DNA of 35,770 nucleotides from a bacterium (GTDB lineage: Bacteria > Patescibacteriota > Patescibacteriia > JACPHY01). The notes below the pieces were generated by a model. It worked only from the letters and a program-made list of their open reading frames with translations, made no database searches and was not told where the DNA came from. This document shows positions 1 through 8,061 of the stretch, one piece after another; position 1 is the stretch's first letter; each line of letters begins with the position of its first letter. The stretch lies in NCBI GenBank assembly GCA_030647005.1, contig JAUSKG010000025.1, positions 1-35,770 of the forward strand, given 5' to 3'. A program made the position numbers and the translations under genes.

Positions 1-21
1 CGAGGTGAGGGTCGAGCACGC

Positions 22-68
22 TGAATGACCGGGATTGCCACGCCGCGTGGACTTGGCTCGCAATGACA
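22..68. repeat. short dispersed palindromic-type repeat
   Basis: The stretch holds ATTGCCACGCCGCGTGGACT followed closely by CTCGCAATGAC. The ends are imperfect inverted complements (GATTGCCACG against CTCGCAATGAC). This resembles the abundant intergenic 'attgccacg...cgcaatgac' repeats seen in many bacterial genomes. No gene is seen in 1-192. Confidence 0.45.
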
Positions 69-142
69 TTTTTGCGGAGGCCTCGACACCCACCGAGCTC
101 ACGGAATCGGCAACAGCACGCTACGATAGGGGACTATGAGAG

Positions 143-178
143 GAGATCATGCGCAGATCACACAGATGATGCGCTGAT
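143..178. repeat. 36-nt dispersed repeat, copy 1
   Basis: A second copy lies at 30149-30184. The blocks TGCGCAGAT, CAGATG and CGCTGAT are shared, with only a few substitutions or one-base indels between copies. This copy sits directly before the helicase start; the other sits at the stop of the M23 peptidase gene. Function is unknown. Confidence 0.6.
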
Positions 179-192
179 GGTACTGCGGAACT

Positions 193-3138
193 ATGCCACA
201 CGCACAGGAGCTCCTCAATGACCTCAATGCTGAGCAGCGGCGAGCGGTCACCCACGGCGATGGGCCACAGCTCATCGTCGCGGGCGCGGGGACGGGAAAA
301 ACCACCGTCATCACCAAACGGATCGCGTGGCTCATTCTCGATCGTGCGGTACCCGTGGACGGTATCCTCGCGCTCACGTTCACAGAGAAAGCGGCGGGGG
401 AGATGGAGGAGCGCATTGATCGGCTCCTCCCGTACGGCTACGTTGACCTCTGGGTGTCTACCTTCCACCACTTCTGCGATCGGCTCCTTCGCGCGCACGC
501 GCTTGATATCGGCCTCCCGCACGACTACCGGCTCCTGGACCCGACCGCGGCGTGGTTGCTCATGCGCAAGCACCTCGATGCGTTTGCGTTGGACTACTAT
601 CGCCCACGTGGCAACCCGACGAAGTTCCTCCATGCGCTCCACCAACACTTCTCGCGCTGCAAGGATGAAGCGGTGACGCCGGAGGACTACCTCCAGTACG
701 CACAGGGGCTCCGGTTGGATGCGGACCATCCCGACTTAGCAACGGCGGATGGGGGTGAGGTGGCGCGCCTCGAGGAGCTCGCGCACGCATACCATGTCTA
801 CCAGCAGCTCCTCCTCGCGAATCACGCGATTGACTTCGGTGACCTCCTCGTCTACACGCTCCAGCTCCTCCGTGACCGACCGGCGATCCTCGCGCGGTAC
901 CGTCAGCAGTTTCAGCATATCCTCGTGGACGAGTTCCAGGACACGATCTGGGCGCAGTACGAAATCGTGAATCTCCTCGCGGCACCTGCGAACAACCTCT
1001 CCGTCGTTGGAGATGACGATCAGAGTGTCTACGCGTTCCGCGGCGCGGCGATGTCGAACATTCTCCACTTCAAGGAGGACTTCCCGGATGCCGTGGAGAC
1101 CGCGATCACGGTGAACTACCGTTCGAAGCAGGAGATACTCGATGCGGCCTACACGCTCATCCAGGAGAACAACCCCGCGCGGCTCGAGGTGACGCTCAAG
1201 CTCCCCAAGCGGCTCACCGCGAATGCGGGACGCGGCGGAGCCGTGGAAGTGCTCCGCGGTGCGGACAGTCAGGTCGAAGCGCAGCTCGTCGCCGATCGTA
1301 TCGCCGCGTTGCGGATAGCGGGTGTCGAGTCACAGGACATCGCGATTCTCGTGCGCGCGAACAGCCAGGCCGACCAGTTCCTCCCGATTCTCGCCGCGCG
1401 CGGAATCCCCGCCATCCACCTTGCATCGCGCGGGTTGTACCGTACCGCTCCGGTTCTGGACATCCTCGCATACCTCCAGATTCTCGATAACGTCCACGAG
1501 AGCCCTGCGTTCTACCGCGTGCTCAACATTCCCGTGCTCGGGTTCACCTACGAAGAACTCCTCCTCCTCTCTTCATGGGCGAGCCGCAGGAGCATCTCGC
1601 TCTACGAGGCGTGCCGCAACGCGGCGGAGATCGAGGGCATCCAACAGGAGACGCTCACCAAGGTGACCGTAGTGCTCGAGCGTATCGCGCGGAACGCGGA
1701 GCTCGCGCGGCACGCGCCGGTGCGTGATGTTATCCTCGCGTTCCTCAACGATGCGGATATCGGGTACCTCCGCGACATGACCGATGAGGAGACCGTGGAA
1801 GATCACGAGCGCGTCCAGTACCTCAATGCATTCTGGAAGCGCGTCGAACAGTTTGAAGACGGCGCGGACGAGCCGACAACGCGGAACTTCATGGAGATCA
1901 TGCGTCTTGAGCGCGAGGCGGGCGAGACCGGAGCTCTCCCGATGGACACACAAGCCGGCCCTGATGCCGTGCGCATCCTCACGATCCATGCGTCAAAGGG
2001 TCTCGAGTTTCGCCACGTGTTCGTCGTGAACATGGTGCAGCTCCGATTCCCCGCATCGAATCACGCGGATGCCATCCCGCTGGTTGATGCGCTCACGAAG
2101 GTCATCATGCCAGATGGCGACACCCATCTCCAGGAGGAGCGACGATTGTGCTACGTTGCGGCGACGCGCGCGAAGGACGGGTTGACCTTCACCTTCGCGG
2201 ACGACTACGGCGGTGCGCGGGCGCGGAAGCCGTCGCGTTTCCTCGCGGAGCTCGGCTGCACGGTGCCGGAGGTCTCCGCGGAGCGCAAGGCGCACCACCG
2301 TGCGCAGGCGCGTGCGGCGATGGTGCCGCGTGTGCCACAACACGCGCTCCCGAAGAAGCTCTCGTTCACGCAGGTGCAGGACTACCTCACCTGTCCGTGG
2401 ATGTACCACTACCGACACATCCTCAAGATCCCAATCTCCATGGACGGGAAGGGTGCTATCTCGTTCGGGAAAACAATCCACCGCACACTCGAGCGATTTT
2501 TTGCACACACGCTGTCGCAACGGAGCGCGCAGCAAACATCGCTCCTCGGCGACACGCCACCTTCCGGTGTGGCGGTGCCAACGCTCGCGCGGCTCCTCGA
2601 GCTCTACCGCGAGGCGTGGGTGGACGATTGGTACCTCAACGCGACGGAGCGCGAGAAGGCATCTGCGCACGGCATGACGTTCCTCCGAAAGTTCTACGCG
2701 CAGCACGAGCGCGATGGGTGGCCGACCGTCGCTGCGGTTGAGCAACCGTTCACGATCAAGTTTGGCGACGTGAGTGTCGCGGGGTCCATTGATCGCGTTG
2801 ATGCGCTCCCCTCGGGTGGTGTTGCGCTCGTGGACTACAAAACCGGTAAGCGACCCGCGCGGCTCGATCGCGATCAGAAGCGTCAGCTCTTCATCTACCA
2901 GATCGCCGCACGGCAGTCGCTACACAAGGAGCCGGAGGTGCTCATGTACTACTACTTTGACGACAAACCATCGGAGCAGTTCCTCGGTTCCGATCGCGAC
3001 TTGGAGCAGCTTGAGGAGACCGTCGTGGGAACGCACACGAGCATCATGCGCGAGGAGTTCGCGCCCGATCCGGACCCGCAGAAGTGCCGTCGGTGCGAGT
3101 ACCAGCACATCTGTCCGTTCAGCAAGGCCAAGGCCTGA
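193..3138 (+). CDS. UvrD/Rep-type helicase fused to Fe-S PD-(D/E)XK nuclease
   Basis: This is a 981-residue superfamily 1A DNA helicase, likely acting in double-strand break processing or repair. The N-terminus has the Q-motif region NAEQRRAV, Walker A GAGTGKT at residues 31-37 and motif II VDEFQDT near 245-251. Motif VI-like VAATRAKDGL lies near 650. From about residue 725 a RecB/AddB-type nuclease follows: LSFTQVQDYLTCPWMYHYRH, then SFGKTIHRTLE, then the catalytic GSIDRVD and LVDYKTGK. One Cys near 733 and the cluster CRRCEYQHIC near 964-973 fit the four-Cys Fe-S site of AddB/AdnB-type nucleases. All key motifs look intact. No AddB, AdnB or RecBCD partner is visible, so it may act alone. 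No SD site is seen before the ATG; the dispersed repeat ends 14 bases upstream. Confidence 0.9.
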   Translation: MPHAQELLNDLNAEQRRAVTHGDGPQLIVAGAGTGKTTVITKRIAWLILDRAVPVDGILALTFTEKAAGEMEERIDRLLPYGYVDLWVSTFHHFCDRLLRAHALDIGLPHDYRLLDPTAAWLLMRKHLDAFALDYYRPRGNPTKFLHALHQHFSRCKDEAVTPEDYLQYAQGLRLDADHPDLATADGGEVARLEELAHAYHVYQQLLLANHAIDFGDLLVYTLQLLRDRPAILARYRQQFQHILVDEFQDTIWAQYEIVNLLAAPANNLSVVGDDDQSVYAFRGAAMSNILHFKEDFPDAVETAITVNYRSKQEILDAAYTLIQENNPARLEVTLKLPKRLTANAGRGGAVEVLRGADSQVEAQLVADRIAALRIAGVESQDIAILVRANSQADQFLPILAARGIPAIHLASRGLYRTAPVLDILAYLQILDNVHESPAFYRVLNIPVLGFTYEELLLLSSWASRRSISLYEACRNAAEIEGIQQETLTKVTVVLERIARNAELARHAPVRDVILAFLNDADIGYLRDMTDEETVEDHERVQYLNAFWKRVEQFEDGADEPTTRNFMEIMRLEREAGETGALPMDTQAGPDAVRILTIHASKGLEFRHVFVVNMVQLRFPASNHADAIPLVDALTKVIMPDGDTHLQEERRLCYVAATRAKDGLTFTFADDYGGARARKPSRFLAELGCTVPEVSAERKAHHRAQARAAMVPRVPQHALPKKLSFTQVQDYLTCPWMYHYRHILKIPISMDGKGAISFGKTIHRTLERFFAHTLSQRSAQQTSLLGDTPPSGVAVPTLARLLELYREAWVDDWYLNATEREKASAHGMTFLRKFYAQHERDGWPTVAAVEQPFTIKFGDVSVAGSIDRVDALPSGGVALVDYKTGKRPARLDRDQKRQLFIYQIAARQSLHKEPEVLMYYYFDDKPSEQFLGSDRDLEQLEETVVGTHTSIMREEFAPDPDPQKCRRCEYQHICPFSKAKA

Positions 3139-3170
3139 GTCCTGTGGACATGCGCGTAGGCATCCTGCGG

Positions 3171-3176
3171 TATACT
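3171..3176 (+). promoter_or_regulatory. possible -10 element before the DUF378 gene
   Basis: TATACT lies 44 bases before the ATG. The only -35-like sequence is TGGACA at 3145-3150, with a long 20-base spacer. That sequence overlaps TGTGGACAT, the reverse strand of which differs at one base from the DnaA-type box TTGTCCACA. Weak evidence. Confidence 0.35.
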
Positions 3177-3220
3177 CCACACGAAAGGTCCCTCGTTCAC
3201 CCCTCACGGTCACCCATCCT

Positions 3221-3439
3221 ATGAGCGGAAAAGGGAATCGGCTCGACATGCTTTCGTGGATCCTCATCTTCATCGGCGGCCTCAACTGGGGACTCGTCGG
3301 TGCGTTTGACTGGAATCTCGTCAACGCGATTTTCGGATCGGTCGCATGGCTCGAGCGTCTCATCTACGTACTCGTTGGTCTCGCTGCACTCTACAGCATC
3401 AAGCACTGCAAGAGCTGTACGGTGCAGTCCAAGGCGTAG
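3221..3439 (+). CDS. DUF378 family small membrane protein
   Basis: A 72-residue protein with two predicted membrane segments (about 10-30 and 46-61). It carries the family signature seen in LIFIGGLNWGLVGAF and the second-helix pattern LIYVLVGLAALYSI, which match DUF378 (YuzA-like). The tail KHCKSCTVQSKA contains a CxxC. The function of this family is not known. The ATG follows ATCCT with no SD. A stem-loop follows the stop, so it is probably its own transcription unit. Confidence 0.85.
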   Translation: MSGKGNRLDMLSWILIFIGGLNWGLVGAFDWNLVNAIFGSVAWLERLIYVLVGLAALYSIKHCKSCTVQSKA

Positions 3440-3452
3440 ACGGATCGCATGG

Positions 3453-3480
3453 AACGGCTCCTCGGCGACGGGGAGCCGTT
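3453..3480 (+). terminator. stem-loop after the DUF378 gene
   Basis: AACGGCTCC pairs with GGAGCCGTT across a 10-base loop, 13 bases after the DUF378 stop. There is no T tract, so it may be a weak terminator or an mRNA-end structure. Confidence 0.5.
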
Positions 3481-3494
3481 GCGGTCATAGTCCT

Positions 3495-3839
3495 ATGGCA
3501 CTCTCCTCACTCGGCGGAATGTTGCGTGGCGCGGCGCAGCGTGCCGGCATCACGCGGAACCTCGCGATCACCGAGGTGCTCCGTGCTGCGCAGTCGGCGC
3601 TCCGTGCGCAGTTCGGCGATGAATACTCGAAGTTTGCCGAGCCGCGTTCGGTGCGGCGCGATGGGTCGCTCACGATCGCGTGTCGAAGTCCAGCCGTCGC
3701 GCAGACCATCCGTCTCCAGGAGGCCGCGATCCTCGAGCACATTCGACGTGAGGTGAGTGCGATGACGATTGTACGCCTGTTCCTCATCCCCCGCAGCAGC
3801 GCGGATATCACGTCGCCGGAGGACATTGCGAGCGCGTGA
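3495..3839 (+). CDS. DUF721 (DciA-like) protein
   Basis: 114 residues. The pattern fits the DUF721/DciA KH-like domain: an N-terminal helix, AITEVLRAAQSALRAQFG, then strand RDGSLTIACRSPAVAQTIRLQEAAILEHIRRE. In that family the signature is a strand followed by 'sp.wa.el......ll..l'. DciA proteins load the replicative helicase, but short patescibacterial members are uncharacterised, so function here is inferred. Start ATG 3495 has no SD. Its TGA is immediately followed by the ATG of the next gene. Confidence 0.65.
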   Translation: MALSSLGGMLRGAAQRAGITRNLAITEVLRAAQSALRAQFGDEYSKFAEPRSVRRDGSLTIACRSPAVAQTIRLQEAAILEHIRREVSAMTIVRLFLIPRSSADITSPEDIASA

Positions 3840-4286
3840 ATGGGCGTGTACGATAGGAGGGATCATCGCAAGAACCGTGGTGCTATGGCCGCCCGCGTAC
3901 AGCTCCCCCTCATCCTCACCGTCGTCGCGACATGCGTGGCATGGGCGGCGTGGTTTGGTGTCATCGCGTTGACGGACCCGCAGAGCATCGGGTGGGAGGG
4001 CTTTGCGCTGTTCTACCTCGCGCTCCTCGCGGCGGTCTCCGGCAGCGCGACCGTCGGGGGACTCTTTGCGCGGAGGAGCGCCCTGAACCGCCCACACGCC
4101 ACCCGCATCGCCATCCGACAGGGATTACTCGTCGGCGTGGCGGTGACGAGTGCGATCTTCCTCCAGTCACGCGCGCTCTTCACCTGGATCACCATGCTCT
4201 TCCTCATCGCGGCACTCACGCTCCTCGAGCTGTTTTGGATTTCGCTCACACAGCGTACGGCGACACCAGGAGTAGCCACCTCATAA
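3840..4286 (+). CDS. four-helix membrane protein, unknown function
   Basis: Up to 148 residues from ATG 3840, or 133 residues from ATG 3885. The second start, MAARVQLPL, places the first helix at the usual distance from the N-terminus and is preceded by GGAGGG about 25 bases upstream. Hydrophobic segments are roughly LPLILTVVATCVAWAAWFGV, FALFYLALLAAVSGSATVGG, GLLVGVAVTSAIFL and ITMLFLIAALTLLELFWI. No named domain recognised. It sits between the DUF721 gene (no gap) and proS (3-base gap), in the same likely operon. Confidence 0.7.
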   Translation: MGVYDRRDHRKNRGAMAARVQLPLILTVVATCVAWAAWFGVIALTDPQSIGWEGFALFYLALLAAVSGSATVGGLFARRSALNRPHATRIAIRQGLLVGVAVTSAIFLQSRALFTWITMLFLIAALTLLELFWISLTQRTATPGVATS

Positions 4287-4289
4287 CCT

Positions 4290-5723
4290 ATGGCGACATT
4301 CGCGAAACATGACCTCCCGAAGAAATCGGAGAACCTCTCTGATTGGTACAACAAGATCGTGCTCATGGCCGAGCTCGCCGACTACGGTCCAGCGAAGGGG
4401 ACGATGATCTACCGTCCCTACGGGTACGCCATCTGGGAGCTCATCCAGCAGGAGATGGATGCCCGTATCAAGGCGCGTGGCGTCGCGAACGCGTACTTTC
4501 CGCTCTTCATCCCGGAGTCCCTCCTCCGAAAGGAGCAGGCACACGTCGAGGGGTTCTCGCCGGAGCTCGCGGTGGTGACGATCGGTGGTGGTGAGCCGCT
4601 CGCGGAGAAGCTCGTGGTGCGTCCAACGAGCGAGACGATCATGTACGAAGCGTACGCGCGCTGGATTCACTCGTGGCGCGATCTGCCGGTCATGATCAAC
4701 CAGTGGAATAACGTCGTGCGCTGGGAGAAACGCACGTACCTCTTCCTGCGCACGACGGAGTTCCTCTGGCAGGAGGGGCACACGGCGCACGCATCGCACG
4801 AGGAAGCGTGGGAGATGGTGCGCTGGGCCATGGGGATGTATGAGGAGGTCTACCGTGATCTCTTCGCCATGCCCGGCTACGTCGGACGGAAGTCCGATGC
4901 CGAGAAGTTTGCAGGTGCCGATACGACGCTGACCTTCGAGACCCTCATGCCCGAGGGGAAGGCGCTCCAGAGCTGCACGTCGCACGACCTCGGGCAGAAC
5001 TTTGCCAAGTCCTTCGACATATCGTTCACGAACAAGCAGGGGCAGTCGGAGCACGTTTGGCAGACGAGTTGGGGGCTCTCGACGCGCTCCATCGGCGGCC
5101 TCATCATGATGCACGGCGACGATGCCGGACTCGTGCTCCCTCCACGTCTCGCGCCGATCCAGGTTGTTATCCTACCGGTGCGAAACGATGATGCCGTCCT
5201 CGCGGCGTGCGAGGCGCGCGCGGTGCAGCTTCGGAACGCGGGCGTGCGTGTGCATGTGGATCGCGTGGACGATGAGCGCATCGGATTCAAGATCAACAAG
5301 TGGGAGCTCCGCGGCGTCCCGCTCCGCATGGAGCTCGGCGCAAAGGAACTCGCCGATGAGCGGGTGACGGTTGCCCGGAGGGACACGGGAGAAAAGTCCG
5401 TACTCCCGTGGCGCGGGCTCGAACAGCACGTCGCGGACATGCTCACGAGCATCCAGACGCATCTCTACGACCGCGCTGCGGTGTTCCTGCGGGAGCATAC
5501 GGTGGAGGTTGATTCGTACGATCGCTTCAAGGAGGTGCTCGCGGACAAACGAGGGTTCATCCGTGCGGGGTGGTGCGAGCGCGCGGAGTGCGAGCAGCGT
5601 ATCAAGGAGGAGACGAAAGCGACAACGCGGTGCCTCCCCTTGGACGCGGAGGAGCGACGTGGTACGTGTGTATACTGTGGTGAGTCCGCGGCCCACACCT
5701 GGCTCTTCGGCCAGGCCTACTGA
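4290..5723 (+). CDS. proS: prolyl-tRNA synthetase (archaeal/eukaryotic-type)
   Basis: 477 residues, the length typical of the short ProRS class that lacks the bacterial editing insertion. It charges tRNA-Pro in the cytoplasm. Visible features are the class II core with LVVRPTSETIMYEAYARW, RTTEFLWQEGHTAH (motif 2), TSHDLGQNFAKSFDI and the motif 3 region TSWGLSTRSIGGLIM. An anticodon-binding domain follows (LAPIQVVILPVRND). The C-terminal zinc-binding domain has Cys residues in AGWCERAECEQ and GTCVYCGES. It is 8 bases before mreB and probably co-transcribed with it. Confidence 0.95.
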   Translation: MATFAKHDLPKKSENLSDWYNKIVLMAELADYGPAKGTMIYRPYGYAIWELIQQEMDARIKARGVANAYFPLFIPESLLRKEQAHVEGFSPELAVVTIGGGEPLAEKLVVRPTSETIMYEAYARWIHSWRDLPVMINQWNNVVRWEKRTYLFLRTTEFLWQEGHTAHASHEEAWEMVRWAMGMYEEVYRDLFAMPGYVGRKSDAEKFAGADTTLTFETLMPEGKALQSCTSHDLGQNFAKSFDISFTNKQGQSEHVWQTSWGLSTRSIGGLIMMHGDDAGLVLPPRLAPIQVVILPVRNDDAVLAACEARAVQLRNAGVRVHVDRVDDERIGFKINKWELRGVPLRMELGAKELADERVTVARRDTGEKSVLPWRGLEQHVADMLTSIQTHLYDRAAVFLREHTVEVDSYDRFKEVLADKRGFIRAGWCERAECEQRIKEETKATTRCLPLDAEERRGTCVYCGESAAHTWLFGQAY

Positions 5724-5731
5724 GAGGGATT

Positions 5732-6784
5732 ATGTCCTGGAGTATCCTCAAGAAATTCTCGCGGTACCGCGACATCGGCATTGACCTCGGTACTGCGAAT
5801 ACGCTCGTGTTTGTCCGTGAGCGAGGGATCGTCATCAACGAGCCCTCGGTCGTTGCCGTGAACAACCGGACGGGGCAGATCGTCGCGGTGGGGGACGAAG
5901 CGAAGAAGATGGTCGGGAAGACGCCGGCGCACATCACCGCGACGCGGCCGCTCGTCAACGGCATCATCTCGGACTTCGAGGTGACGGAGAAGATGCTCCG
6001 GTACTTCATCGAGAAGGTACTCGGGTCGGGGCGGTCGTTCCTCGTCCGACCGCGCGTCGTCGTCGGCATTCCGCTCAAGGTGACGGAGGTGGAGCGGAAG
6101 GCCGTGGAGGACGCGCTCATCTCGGCGGGCGCGAGCGAGGTATTTCTCATCGAGCAACCGCTCGTTGCCGCGCTCGGTGCTCGTCTCCCGATCGGCGAGA
6201 GTATTGGGACGCTCGTCGTGGACATCGGTGGTGGTACGACGGACATCGCGGTCATCTCGCTCGGTGGGATTGTCACCTCGCGTTCGCTCCACGTCGCCGG
6301 TGATGAGCTCAACCGGAACATTGTGCAGTTCGCGCGCGATCACCTCAACCTCGCGCTCGGCGAGCGGAATGCGGAACAGGTGAAAATGTGTATCGGGACG
6401 GCTGCCGCGCCGGCGGAGCCCATGGAGATGCCGCTGCGGGGCCGCGATATCATCACGGGGCTCCCGAAAGAAATTATCGTCTCCGACGTGAAGATTCGTG
6501 AGTCCATGCAACGCTCCGTGCGGAGTATCGTCGAGAGCGTCAAGGCGACGATCGAGGCGACCCCCGCCGAGCTCGTCGCGGACATCTACGAGCGCGGTAT
6601 GGTGCTCACGGGCGGGGGCGCGCTCCTCAAGGGGCTTGACGACGTGCTCCGCGATGCCACGGGTGTCCACGTCCGCATCGCGGAAGACCCGCTCACGTGC
6701 GTCGTGCGGGGCACCGGCATGCTCCTCGAGGACACCGCGATGCTCCGTGAGGTGCGTGTCCCCTCCGCGCGCGATGATTCGTAG
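5732..6784 (+). CDS. mreB: rod shape-determining protein MreB
   Basis: 350 residues, full length for MreB, the actin-like filament that guides lateral wall synthesis. Phosphate and nucleotide motifs are present: DIGIDLGTANT near the N-terminus, DIGGGTTDIAVIS near residue 165 and LTGGGALLKGLDDVL near 290. The hydrophobic insertion and LVNGIISDFEVTEKML typical of MreB are there. An SD-like GAGAGGG lies 4 bases before the ATG. It heads the mreBCD-PBP run. Confidence 0.97.
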   Translation: MSWSILKKFSRYRDIGIDLGTANTLVFVRERGIVINEPSVVAVNNRTGQIVAVGDEAKKMVGKTPAHITATRPLVNGIISDFEVTEKMLRYFIEKVLGSGRSFLVRPRVVVGIPLKVTEVERKAVEDALISAGASEVFLIEQPLVAALGARLPIGESIGTLVVDIGGGTTDIAVISLGGIVTSRSLHVAGDELNRNIVQFARDHLNLALGERNAEQVKMCIGTAAAPAEPMEMPLRGRDIITGLPKEIIVSDVKIRESMQRSVRSIVESVKATIEATPAELVADIYERGMVLTGGGALLKGLDDVLRDATGVHVRIAEDPLTCVVRGTGMLLEDTAMLREVRVPSARDDS

Positions 6785-6790
6785 CGGCGT

Positions 6791-7588
6791 GTGCACCACC
6801 GTACCCGGCAGCGGCTCATCATTGCGTGCATCCTCGTCGTTATTGCGATCCTTTTCGCGCGCTCCGCGCCGATGCTCGGACGCGCCGGCAACTGGACGAC
6901 ACCGCTCCAGCGTCCGCTCTCCGCCGCGACCATCGCCGTCGCGGCGTGGTTTCGTGGCGTGGTGACCGCGGTGAGGTACCCGGGGCGAGCGGCCGAGCTT
7001 GACGCGACGGTCGCGCAACTCCGCGCGCGGGAGGCCGCGCTCCTCGCGGAGGCGCAACGGCGCGATGAGCTCCTCCGTGCCGTGGAGGCACCGACGACGC
7101 TCCTCGACCTCCCCTACGCAGCGCACCCTGCGCGCGTCATTGCGGGGACCTTCACGCCCGCATCCATGCGCCTCACCATCACGACGGACGGTGCGCCGCT
7201 CACCTCCGGTGATCCCGTGCTCGCACAGGGCGCGCTCATTGGGACCATCGCCGATGCCGGTACGCGGCGCGCGGTCGTCCGTCTCCTCCGAGATCCCGCA
7301 CAGCGCATTGGCGCCGCGCGCGCGTCCGACACCGCTGCCGTGATCGGTGTCGTCGAACAGCGCGCGGGCGGTGGACTCGCGCTCACGCATGTACCGATTG
7401 ATGTGGAGATCGCCGAGGGAGACGCCGTGGTCACCGCCGCAACGGACGAGCGCATCCCGTCGGGTATCCCCATCGGGACGCTCGCGGATGTCCGCGTGGA
7501 GTCCGATGGTTTCTTCCAGTCCGCGACCGTCATCCCCGCGACGGACCCTCGCGATGCCGCGTTCGTCATCACCCTGACGCCCCTATGA
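6791..7588 (+). CDS. mreC: rod shape-determining protein MreC
   Basis: 265 residues from a GTG start 6 bases after mreB. It has one N-terminal membrane helix (RLIIACILVVIAILFARSAP), then a coiled coil (AELDATVAQLRAREAALLAE). The two beta-barrel lobes typical of MreC follow, with LVQ-type repeats such as GDPVLAQGALIGTIADAG and GDAVVTAATDERIPSGIPIG. MreC lies in the periplasm or outside the membrane and links MreB to the PBP. It overlaps mreD by 4 bases (ATGA). Confidence 0.93.
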   Translation: MHHRTRQRLIIACILVVIAILFARSAPMLGRAGNWTTPLQRPLSAATIAVAAWFRGVVTAVRYPGRAAELDATVAQLRAREAALLAEAQRRDELLRAVEAPTTLLDLPYAAHPARVIAGTFTPASMRLTITTDGAPLTSGDPVLAQGALIGTIADAGTRRAVVRLLRDPAQRIGAARASDTAAVIGVVEQRAGGGLALTHVPIDVEIAEGDAVVTAATDERIPSGIPIGTLADVRVESDGFFQSATVIPATDPRDAAFVITLTPL

Positions 7589-8061
7589 CGCTCCGCCACG
7601 CGCTCACGTTCGCGCTGGTGCTCGTGGGGCTCGTCACGTGCACAACGGTGTTCGCGCGTATCCCTGTCCTCGCGCACCTCCCGCTCGCCGCGGTCGTCGC
7701 GTTCTTCCTCTGCGTTCGGTGCACGCCGCCGTTGCGGCTCATGGTCAGCGTCGCCGTTGTGGCACTCGTGCTCGATGTCGCGTTGGCGCATCCGATGGGT
7801 GTGCGCGCGCTCCTCCTCCTCGCCGCGCTCCTCCTGACCACGCCGCTCCGCATTGCGTTGCGGTCGCGCTACCACCTCGGGATCGCGCTCCTCCTCGCCA
7901 TCGTTCTCGCGTTCGCGGAGTACCTCGCACTCGTGCTCCCCACCCTCGTGGCTGGCGGCGGGGGTTGGATCACCATCCTCCGGGGCGCGATGCTCGCCAT
8001 CGGCACGATGACCGTCTTCGCGTTGCTCCTGCGACCTCGTGTCCGCAGGATGATCCTATGA
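7585..8061 (+). CDS. mreD: MreD-like membrane protein
   Basis: 158 residues, almost wholly hydrophobic, with about five membrane helices (for example FALVLVGLVTCTTVFARI, LPLAAVVAFFLCVRC, LMVSVAVVALVLDVAL). Sequence identity of MreD is always low, and the call rests on size, topology and position between mreC and the class B PBP, with ATGA overlaps on both sides. Confidence 0.8.
   Translation: MTLRHALTFALVLVGLVTCTTVFARIPVLAHLPLAAVVAFFLCVRCTPPLRLMVSVAVVALVLDVALAHPMGVRALLLLAALLLTTPLRIALRSRYHLGIALLLAIVLAFAEYLALVLPTLVAGGGGWITILRGAMLAIGTMTVFALLLRPRVRRMIL

Noticed and set aside
5717-7390. 557-codon open frame on the minus strand opposite mreB and mreC
   Set aside because: It is the shadow of GC-rich coding DNA. 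Its product is Arg/Glu/His-rich with no motif, while the plus strand encodes clear MreB and MreC.
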